NCBI RefSeq assembly: GCF_001280005.1
Contig: NZ_LGDW01000040.1
Span: 34,685-98,684, forward strand
Origin: Streptomyces sp. NRRL WC-3618
Lineage (GTDB): Bacteria; Actinomycetota; Actinomycetes; Streptomycetales; Streptomycetaceae
Length of the DNA: 64,000 bases
Direction of reading: 5' to 3'
A program made the translations under genes and the position numbers. The notes beneath the pieces were generated by a model. The model worked only from the letters and a program-made list of their open reading frames with translations, was not told where the DNA came from and made no database searches. This document shows, one piece after another, positions 1 through 6,416 of this stretch (position 1 is the first letter of the stretch; every line of letters begins with the position of its first letter).

Positions 1-130
1 CGCCATGGTCGGAGTGTCCTTCGCCTTGGCATCAGCGGCATCTGGACGGGCGTGGTGAGCAGGGCGTCCATCGCGCCGACGAACGTGATCGTCACCAGGG
101 CACGGCACGGTGCTGGGGATCGGCCTTGGG

Positions 131-154
131 GTACAGCGGTACAGCGGTACAGCG
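131..154. repeat. Three perfect copies of an 8-bp tandem repeat
   Basis: The unit GTACAGCG occurs three times head to tail with no mismatch. It lies in a non-coding stretch upstream of the first gene. No function is apparent; it may be slippage-generated. Confidence 0.7.
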
Positions 155-197
155 TTTAAGGCATTGTCACGTTGGTTGGCCGGCGTGGGATGATCTT

Positions 198-350
198 GTG
201 ACTGGCCGTGCTGTGGCCGTCGACGCGCGCACCGACCCCGTCGAACGCCGGATCCTGCATGCCTATGCGCACTGGCGGCTGCTGCGACGGCTCCGCCACC
301 GCAAGTGCGTCAGGCGTCATGCCGACAAACCATGCGGCGGGGAACCGTGA
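198..350 (+). pseudogene. Possible recombinase-type gene remnant
   Basis: A short open frame opening at GTG 198 reads 50 residues with the core DPVERRILHAYAHWRLLRRLR before a stop. From memory this resembles a segment of Streptomyces tyrosine-recombinase-like proteins, but the match is weak and the rest of such a protein is absent on both sides. It has no clear ribosome binding site. Bases 1-197 show nothing else I can support. It could equally be chance coding in GC-rich DNA. Confidence 0.2.
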
Positions 351-382
351 GGCGTCGGGATACTGGGCCGGTGAGCAACGTC

Positions 383-1033
383 ATGGCTGAGTGCGAAGCG
401 GTTACTGAGCAGTTGATGCGAAGGGTCTACCTCGGCCTGCGTGAGGACAATCTCGACCCACAGCAAGTCGTCGCCCTCGCCTGCGAACTGCTCGACTGGT
501 TCCACTGCACCGGCGCCATCCTGGAGGTCGTCGAGCGGAACCCGGCTGAGGTGTCGCCGGCGGAGATGACCGCCCTGGCCCGGCGCGTCCTGGACGACGT
601 GGGCTTCGATCCCGGCTTCGACCTCGCCCCCGAGCGTTTGGCGACGTTGCGCGCCGCGCTGCGGATCGTGGCCCGCGATCTGCCCACGCGTGGGATCGAG
701 GGCGAACCGGAGATCGACATCCTGGAGGACTGGTTCCCGGTGGGAGCCGGTGTCCGCCTGGCCGACGGCGAACGGCTCAACTGGGGCGGCCCCATCCTGC
801 CGAACATGTGCGACGACCCGACCATGGCACTGACCAGCCTGGCGATCCTGATCCAGGAGAGCCTGCTCGAATGGACCTGGCAGGTCTGGCCGGTGTGCCC
901 CCAGCATGACCTCGGCGTCCACGGCTCGGAGCGGGACGGTGCGGCCGTGTGGTGGTGCGCGGGCGATGACGGACACACACTGGCGCCGGTCGGCGAACTC
1001 GCGCGCTCTCTCGGTCGCCGTCGCCCCAAGTAG
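383..1033 (+). CDS. Unknown protein with C-terminal zinc-ribbon-like Cys/His pattern
   Basis: The frame has typical Streptomyces codon bias and encodes about 216 residues from ATG 383; GTG 371 in the same frame is an alternative start, and neither has a convincing ribosome binding site. The N-terminal 100 residues look helical and acidic. The C-terminus carries a Cys-x2-His pair (VCPQHDLGVHG) followed by a Trp-Trp-Cys and a later His, which could be a small metal-binding ribbon. No signal peptide or membrane segment is visible. I do not recognise the family. It stands alone, upstream of insertion-sequence debris on the opposite strand. Confidence 0.7.
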   Translation: MAECEAVTEQLMRRVYLGLREDNLDPQQVVALACELLDWFHCTGAILEVVERNPAEVSPAEMTALARRVLDDVGFDPGFDLAPERLATLRAALRIVARDLPTRGIEGEPEIDILEDWFPVGAGVRLADGERLNWGGPILPNMCDDPTMALTSLAILIQESLLEWTWQVWPVCPQHDLGVHGSERDGAAVWWCAGDDGHTLAPVGELARSLGRRRPK

Positions 1034-1074
1034 GTCTGGCGGCGAAGGCAGTTCGGTTTGAACGACTGCCGGGA

Positions 1075-1310
1075 TCAGGCGGTGGGCGCGTAGTTCCGGT
1101 GGTCGGGTGCGGGGTAGAGACGTTCGTGTTCGCGGGCGACGTGGTAGCGCCAGTAGGGGTTGAAGTCTCCGTTGGCGAGGACGGCACGCAGTCGCAGTAC
1201 GGCTTCCCCTCCGTGAAGGCGCCAGCGGGCGCCGGTGATGTCGAGGCGGTCGGCGATCAGGGGGCGGCAGGGGCCCTCAACCGTGCCGATGGCGATCGGC
1301 CGGCCGTTGT
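1075..1310 (-). pseudogene. ISKra4-family transposase, C-terminal remnant
   Basis: Reading the minus strand from about 1305 to a TGA at 1077-1075 gives roughly 76 residues including DITGARWRLHGGEAVLRLRA and NGDFNPYWRYHVAREHERL. This is the conserved C-terminal tail of ISKra4-type transposases (GARW...AEA...LR, N-GDF-YW-H--REH). The N-terminal three quarters are missing. At its upstream edge the reading runs directly into an IS110-type remnant, so an older element was interrupted or deleted here. I could not identify terminal inverted repeats. The call rests on remembered family signatures. Confidence 0.7.
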
Positions 1311-1575
1311 CCAGCGCCGTGCGGCGTCCGCGATGATGAACGCGTCACGGGCGTCGGTTTTGGTCTCGCCTGGGTAGAGGCCGGCGTTCCGCCGCATCGT
1401 TAATCCCGGCAGGTAGGCGACGTGGCAGCCCCCGTCGCGGGCGACGGCCAGTGGCAGGGCGCCAATGGATGCGGGCTGGTCGACGACCACCAGCACGGCG
1501 CCGTGCTTGGCCTTCAACTTACCGAAGAGCTCGCGGAGTTCGGGTTCGGTGTTGGGCAGCCGGGGGAAGGGTGGC
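1311..1575 (-). pseudogene. IS110-family transposase, N-terminal DEDD-domain remnant
   Basis: The minus strand encodes VVVDQPASIGALPLAVARD, then VAYLPGLTMRRNAGLYPGE and KTDARDAFIIADAAR, the hallmark block of the IS110 DEDD catalytic domain. Reading upstream continues in frame as LPNTEPELRELFGKLKAKHG and then breaks down before a proper start. After DAARR the frame leaves the family and enters the ISKra4-like tail. The gene is therefore truncated at both ends and cannot make an active transposase. Confidence 0.8.
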
Positions 1576-1711
1576 CCAGGTCATCATGCGGTGGGTCGCG
1601 CAACCTTCAAGGCATCGTCAGGCATGAACAGTTCACGTAGGCGCTCAGGTCGCCGGCCGCGACGACGAACTCTGCTCGATCTCCGCTTCTCCAGCACGGA
1701 TCTCAATATTC

Positions 1712-1734
1712 GATATACTCCCCAGGGGTATATC
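1712..1734. promoter_or_regulatory. CsoR-like copper operator, distal copy
   Basis: An inverted repeat with perfect 7-base arms GATATAC and GTATATC surrounds a C/G-rich centre, giving the core TACTCCCCAGGGGTA. Actinobacterial CsoR operators follow a TACCCC-N-GGGGTA pattern, so this is a close match. It lies about 80 bases before the DUF6153 gene and 49 bases from a second site. The assignment to CsoR is inferred from the motif and the copper-related genes downstream; no csoR gene is in the window. Confidence 0.6.
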
Positions 1735-1763
1735 GGGGAGCGCGGAGGTGGGGGAGGTATCGG

Positions 1764-1778
1764 TACCCCTAGGGGGTA
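1764..1778. promoter_or_regulatory. CsoR-like copper operator, proximal copy
   Basis: TACCCCTAGGGGGTA is a perfect 6-base inverted repeat (TACCCC/GGGGTA) around TAG, the best CsoR-type operator in the window. It sits about 36 bases upstream of the DUF6153 start, where a bound repressor would cover a promoter. Release by Cu(I) would be the expected control of the downstream oxidase pair. Confidence 0.7.
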
Positions 1779-1816
1779 AGATGCGTCCTCAGTGATCGGC
1801 GGACACGGCACAGGTG

Positions 1817-2245
1817 ATGGCGATGCGAGCAGGGCGCAGTGGTGGCAGGGCCGTCCGCTGGGCGTACGGGGTGGTCGTCACCCTGTGTGCCGTGCTGGCC
1901 GTGCTCGTCCACCATGAGGTGACCGCGATCGGGGCCGCCCCGATGCCCGGCATGTCTCATGCGGCCGTGCCGGCCACGGTCCACGCTGCGCACGGGATGC
2001 CCGACGCGCCGCAACCGTCCATCTCGGGCTCTTCGACGCACGATCTCGGCGCCGGTGTGTGCGCGGGAGCCGGCATGCAGCACTGCAGCGCGGCCGGCGT
2101 CTCCTCGGTGCACCTGGTCGCACCGGAGCACAGCGACGTGCCCCCGCCCGTGAACCTCCCGTCGGCGCTCTCCGGGCATGCGGCCGGCGCCGTGGTGAGC
2201 CGAGCTCCGCCCGATCTGTCCGTCCTCTCCCAGCTGCGCATTTAG
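1817..2245 (+). CDS. DUF6153-type His/Met-rich small exported protein
   Basis: The product has about 142 residues with one N-terminal hydrophobic segment (roughly residues 14-36, WAYGVVVTLCAVLAVLVHH) followed by a Met- and His-rich stretch containing PMPGMSHAAVP and HAAHGMPDAP. Two Cys lie in the middle (GVCAGAGMQHC). Such composition suits copper binding outside the membrane. The layout matches the DUF6153 family, which commonly sits beside copper oxidases in actinomycetes. GTG 1814 and ATG 1823 are alternative starts; no strong ribosome binding site separates them. It is 72 bases before the multicopper oxidase and downstream of both CsoR-like sites. Confidence 0.75.
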   Translation: MAMRAGRSGGRAVRWAYGVVVTLCAVLAVLVHHEVTAIGAAPMPGMSHAAVPATVHAAHGMPDAPQPSISGSSTHDLGAGVCAGAGMQHCSAAGVSSVHLVAPEHSDVPPPVNLPSALSGHAAGAVVSRAPPDLSVLSQLRI

Positions 2246-2317
2246 GCCGCACCGCACGGTGCTTGATGCGCCGTGCCTCCGCGCCCCCATCCGCAGTTGC
2301 ACAGCAGAGGACAAAAA

Positions 2318-3940
2318 ATGAACAGCATCAACCGCCGCTCCCTCCTGCTCGCCGGACTGGGGGCCGCCGGCGCCGGCGCGCTCGCCGCCTGCAGCAGTGG
2401 TTCCGGCCCCGGTGGCAACGCCCTGGTCAGCCCGTCCGGATCCGCGGTCGCAGTCGCCGAGCGGAAGCGGGCCCGCACCGGACGGCAGCAGAAGCTCACC
2501 CTGACCGCCGCACCCGCGATGGTCGACCTGGGCGGCGGGGTCATCCCGAAGACCTGGGCCTTCGACGGACGTACCCCGGGCAAGGAGGTCCGGCTGTCCG
2601 TCGGTGACACCCTGGTCGCCGAGCTGTCCAACCAACTCCCGCGCAGGACCACCACGTCGATCCACTGGCACGGCATCGCCCTGCGCAACGACATGGACGG
2701 CGTTCCGCCCGCCACGCAGGCCGCCGTCCGGGCCGGTTCCACCTTCACGTACAAGTTCATCGCCGACGTCCCGGGCACGTACTTCTTCCACCCGCACGTC
2801 GGCGTTCAGCTCGACCGCGGCCTGTACGCCCCGCTGATCGTCGAGGACCCCAAGGAGTCCCTCGCGTACGACGACGATTGGGTCGTACTCCTCGACGACT
2901 GGGTCGACGGTGTCACCGGCACGCCGGACGAGGTCTTCGCCGAGCTCAAGCAGGGCATGGGTGGCATGGAGATGGGCGCGAGCAGCAGCCCCAGCTCCAG
3001 CGGCATGGAGGGCCACGACATGGGGGACATGGGCGGGATGGACATGGGAAGTGACTCCGCGTCCCCCTCCGCCTCGGCCTCCTCCTCCGGCGGCATGTCG
3101 ACGAAGTTCATGCTCATGGGCGCCACCAGCGCTCTGCTCGGCGGTGATGCCGGCGACGTGAAGTACCCGCACCACCTGATCAACGGCCGCGTGGCGAGTG
3201 ACCCGGACGTCTACACGAGCAAGCCCGGCAGGAAAGTCCGGCTGCGGATCATCAACGCGGGCTCGGACACCGCCTACCGGGTCGCCCTCGGCGCCCACAA
3301 GCTGACCATCACCCACACCGACGGCTTCCCGGTCCAGCACCAGGAGGTGGACGCCCTGCTGGTCGCCATGGGAGAGCGCTACGACGTCCTGGTCACCCTC
3401 GGCGACGGAGTCTTCCCGCTCGTCGCGCTCGCCGAGGGCAAGGACGCCAACGGACTGGCCCTGGTGCGTACCGGCGCGGGGAGCAAGCCCTCAGCGACCG
3501 TCCGCCCGAAGGAACTCGGCGGCATGATGATGACGGCGTCCCAGCTGCGCTCCGCCGACGAGGTGCGGCTGAAGTCCGCCACGACCGACGTCACGCACCA
3601 GATCAAGCTGACCGGCGGCATGGAGAAGTACAACTGGGCCATCAACGGCACGCCGTTCGACATGAAGGATCCCGGGGCGCACCCGATCGTTGTCCGTGAG
3701 GGGCAGCGCGTACGGCTCGACTTCGTCAACGACAGCGACATGTGGCACCCGATGCACCTGCACGGCCACACGTACCAGATCGGCGGCTTCGGGCCCCGCA
3801 AGGACACCGCGATCGTGCTGCCCAAGAAGAAACTGTCTGTCTTCTTCGACGCCGACAACCCGGGCCAGTGGATGCTGCACTGCCATAACGCCTACCACGG
3901 TGAGGCCGGAATGATGGCGAACCTCGCCTATCGGGACTGA
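2318..3940 (+). CDS. Secreted lipoprotein multicopper oxidase (MmcO-like)
   Basis: The 540-residue product starts with a twin-arginine signal (NRRSLLLAG) and a lipobox LAAC, so it should be exported folded and lipid-anchored. Copper ligand motifs occur in the expected order: HWHG near residue 116, HPHVG near 157, HPMHLHGH near 476 and HCHNAYHGEAGM near 521, supplying type 1, 2 and 3 sites. A Met-rich, Ser-rich insert spans about residues 208-255, as seen in cuprous oxidases. The likely role is oxidising toxic Cu(I) to Cu(II) at the cell surface. ATG 2318 is chosen for its GAGG site and signal peptide. CsoR-like operators upstream support copper control. Mycobacterial MmcO is the closest characterised analogue I can name. 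Confidence 0.9.
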   Translation: MNSINRRSLLLAGLGAAGAGALAACSSGSGPGGNALVSPSGSAVAVAERKRARTGRQQKLTLTAAPAMVDLGGGVIPKTWAFDGRTPGKEVRLSVGDTLVAELSNQLPRRTTTSIHWHGIALRNDMDGVPPATQAAVRAGSTFTYKFIADVPGTYFFHPHVGVQLDRGLYAPLIVEDPKESLAYDDDWVVLLDDWVDGVTGTPDEVFAELKQGMGGMEMGASSSPSSSGMEGHDMGDMGGMDMGSDSASPSASASSSGGMSTKFMLMGATSALLGGDAGDVKYPHHLINGRVASDPDVYTSKPGRKVRLRIINAGSDTAYRVALGAHKLTITHTDGFPVQHQEVDALLVAMGERYDVLVTLGDGVFPLVALAEGKDANGLALVRTGAGSKPSATVRPKELGGMMMTASQLRSADEVRLKSATTDVTHQIKLTGGMEKYNWAINGTPFDMKDPGAHPIVVREGQRVRLDFVNDSDMWHPMHLHGHTYQIGGFGPRKDTAIVLPKKKLSVFFDADNPGQWMLHCHNAYHGEAGMMANLAYRD

Positions 3941-4000
3941 CCTACCTCCTGCCTCCCGGACCGGCCGTCGAGGACGCGCATCGACGCGTTCCCCATCCGG

Positions 4001-4038
4001 GGTGGACCCTGACTGTCCACCCTCGGGCGGATCCGCCC
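4001..4038. terminator. Paired hairpins downstream of the copper oxidase
   Basis: GGTGGAC and GTCCACC (4001-4007, 4015-4021) form a 7-bp stem with a 7-base loop, followed by the 14-bp palindrome GGGCGGATCCGCCC at 4025-4038. They lie 60-100 bases after the oxidase stop and have no T-tract, as is common for Streptomyces terminators. The rest of 3941-4333 shows no gene I can support. Confidence 0.35.
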
Positions 4039-4333
4039 TCACCATGAGGCCTGCCGCACCGCGAGTCGAGCGTCGCCGACCGGACCGGCCGGCAGCTCGC
4101 CGACGAGTTCATGATGGTTCGGTGTCGAGTGCCGTGCCGCATACGGGTCTGGCGGGATTCTGACGACGGGGCCCGGGGGCGGCAGGGCGGTCGACAAGGT
4201 TCCGGCAAGGCTTCCTGCCCATCGTCGTCATGTGCACCGAGGCGACCACGCCGGCCACCGGAGCGGAAGGTCCCGAACGGCGCACGCTATCGCGCGTCTG
4301 TGCGAGGGCTGTGGGGTAAAGGAGAGGGAATCA

Positions 4334-4827
4334 ATGCGAACGACACGACGGGCAAGCCTGGCTTCGTTGGCGGCAGTGGCGGCGCTCGCTGTCCCGGCGC
4401 TGGTGGTGGGTGGCCCAGGAACAGCCTCGGCGCAGGTTGCGTCCAGGCGGTTGCCGCCGAGGTCGCGTGCACCGGCTTCACCAACGTGAGTGTTGGTGGC
4501 GGTTGGTACCTCCACGTGCCGTCGGCGGGCTCCGGAAACTACAACTGCGTCGTGGCCCGGGGGATGAACGGCCTCCCCGTAGTGGTCGTGCAGGAGAGCC
4601 TGAACGCCTGCTTCGGCCAGGGCATCGCGGAGGACCGGGACTTCGGCGGCAACACCGAGCGGGCGGTGAAGAACGCCCAGACGCGGATCAACCAGGACTG
4701 GGGCAGCCACGTGCTGGACGTGGACGGCCGCTTCGGCCCCAAGACGAGCGCCAAGTTCTACTTCCAGGCATACGACTACACCAACGGCCAGACCGGCAGG
4801 CACACGGGCGTCTGCTACGGGCGATAG
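4334..4827 (+). pseudogene. Secreted peptidoglycan-binding-like protein, frameshifted
   Basis: ATG 4334, preceded by GGAGAGGGAA, opens a clear signal peptide (MRTTRRASLASLAAVAALAV... ending TASAQ), but that frame stops at 4489. The neighbouring frame carries the mature part to 4827: CTGFTNVSVGGGWYLHVPSA, then a peptidoglycan-binding-like fold with LNACFGQG, DFGGNTERAVKNAQ and LDVDGRFGPKTSAKFY, ending in CYGR. A single-base change around 4430-4455 would join them. It is either a real inactivating frameshift or a sequencing error. If restored, it would be a roughly 165-residue exported wall-associated protein with paired cysteines. Confidence 0.75.
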
Positions 4828-4841
4828 TCCATGACGTGTCC

Positions 4842-4877
4842 GCACGCTGCCTGTCGTGCGGGCACGCTGCCTGTCGT
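4842..4877. repeat. Short direct repeat after the frameshifted secreted gene
   Basis: GCACGCTGCCTGTCGT occurs at 4842-4857 and 4862-4877, a 20-base period. It lies just past the stop of the upstream gene. No function is evident. Confidence 0.6.
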
Positions 4878-5059
4878 ACGTAGGCCGAGGGCCGAGCTGG
4901 GCGCCCACGGCCTGGTCCACGCGGAGGCCCTGGCCGAGGTGGCCAGGCGGGAGCATGCCTTCGCACCCATCGGGCCCGCGGCCGGCCGTGAAAAGATCCG
5001 TGCGTTCGCGCAGGCCCGTCGGTCGGCTGTCGGCTCAGAGGATGCTGAGTAGGACCTGC

Positions 5060-6215
5060 TCAGGGGTCGGCCGGCAGGCCGAGGCGGCGCAGCCGGGCGC
5101 GGATGCCGTCCGAGTCCGGGACGCCGAGTTCGTCGAGGATGTCCGCGGCGCGCCGGGCGGCCCGCCGTGCTGCGTCGGTCTCGCCGGCGGCCCGGTGGCT
5201 CTCGCTGGGGTGGGCGAGTACGTCGGCCTCGTAGTAGCGGTCCCCGAGGCCGTGGAACAGCGCGACGGCGTTGCGGTAACAGGTTGCTGCCCGGCGGTGG
5301 TCTCCCAGGTGCTGGTGAGCGTAGCCGAGGCTGTCCCAGGTGTCCGCCTGCCCGTCGCGGACGCCGAGTTCGGTGAAGAGCTCCAGCGCCTGCCCGCAGA
5401 ACGTGAGGCACTGGCGGTGGTCGCCGAGCTGCGAGTGGTACCAGCCCACCGAGTTGAGGGCCCGGGCCTGTCCCGTCCGATGGCCCAAGGAGGTGTACTG
5501 GTTGAGGGCCTCCTGGGCACAGGCCAGGGCTTCGGGGTAGGTGTCCCGCCGGGCGTGCAGGCGGGCCAGGTCGAGGTGGGTGTGGGCCAGCTCGGTACGG
5601 TTGCCGAGGGCTTGGTGGAGATCCAGGGCGCGGGCGAGGTGGGTGAGCGCGTCGTCCAGTCGGATCAGGCGGGTGCAGGCACGGCCGAGGCCGCTGCGGG
5701 CTTCGGCTTCCCCGGCCGGGGAAGCCGAGCGCAGTGCGGCGTCCAGCGCGGCCTCCTGGGCAGTGGCCCAGTCGGACCAGTGGCCGCGTCGCTGCAGAAA
5801 CGTGGTCAGGGCGCGGGTCAGCTGCCAAGCCGGGGCATCCGGTGCCTGCGTGGTGACGCCCGACCGGTGCGCCACCGCGAGGAGCACGGGGTGCTCGGCT
5901 GTGAACCAGGCAAGAGCCTCTCCGTGGTCCGCGGCGTGTTCGGGGAGACGCCGGGGACCGGGGGCGGCAGCGCGATCGGGTCGCGGTGCGGATCCAGCAT
6001 GCGGTCCGCGGAGTGGGCGGAGTGCAGGTAGTGGCCGAACAAGCGGTCTTCGGCCGCTTGCGTTTCGCCGGCGGCGTTCGCGGTGCCGGCGAGTTCGGCG
6101 GCGTACATCCGCAGCAGGTCGTGGAGTACGTATCTGCCGCGCGAATGCTCTGTGACCAGGCAACGGCGGCCCCGCAGGTGCTGCACGCGTTCGGGAGGGC
6201 GGAGATGAGTGCTTC
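5060..6215 (-). pseudogene. AfsR/SARP-type regulator, decayed C-terminal half with TPRs
   Basis: Minus-strand sequence from 6186 reads VTEHSRGRYVLHDLLRMYAAELAG, the winged-helix segment that follows the NB-ARC ATPase in AfsR-like regulators. About 5945 the homologous reading moves to another frame (GEALAWFTAEHPVLLAVAHR) and continues as six or so tetratricopeptide repeats (for example LDDALTHLARALDLHQALGN) to the stop at 5060. Another frame break lies near 6190, and the DNA-binding and ATPase parts are absent upstream. With at least two frameshifts and no N-terminus it cannot make a functional regulator. Bases 4878-5059 hold nothing I recognise. Confidence 0.75.
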
Positions 6216-6416
6216 GTCGTCCAGCCAGATCTCGCCGGAGATCTTGGCCTTGAGCGTGCGGTGCAGGACCGTGATGCCCAGCGAGGTCACCGATGTGCTT
6301 CGGTCCGCGCGTCGTCTGTCCGATGGACTGAGGTGATCGGCTGGGTCGCCTGCCGAGGGCGCGTGAGCGTCGATTACCATCGCCTGGTCGCGGACGGAAA
6401 GCGAGTCGACGCCAGC

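Noticed and set aside
4111..4333. Upstream start for the peptidoglycan-binding-like protein in its mature-domain frame
   Set aside because: The upstream part is Arg/Gly/Pro-rich without signal peptide, while a clear signal peptide with ribosome binding site lies in the other frame from 4334.
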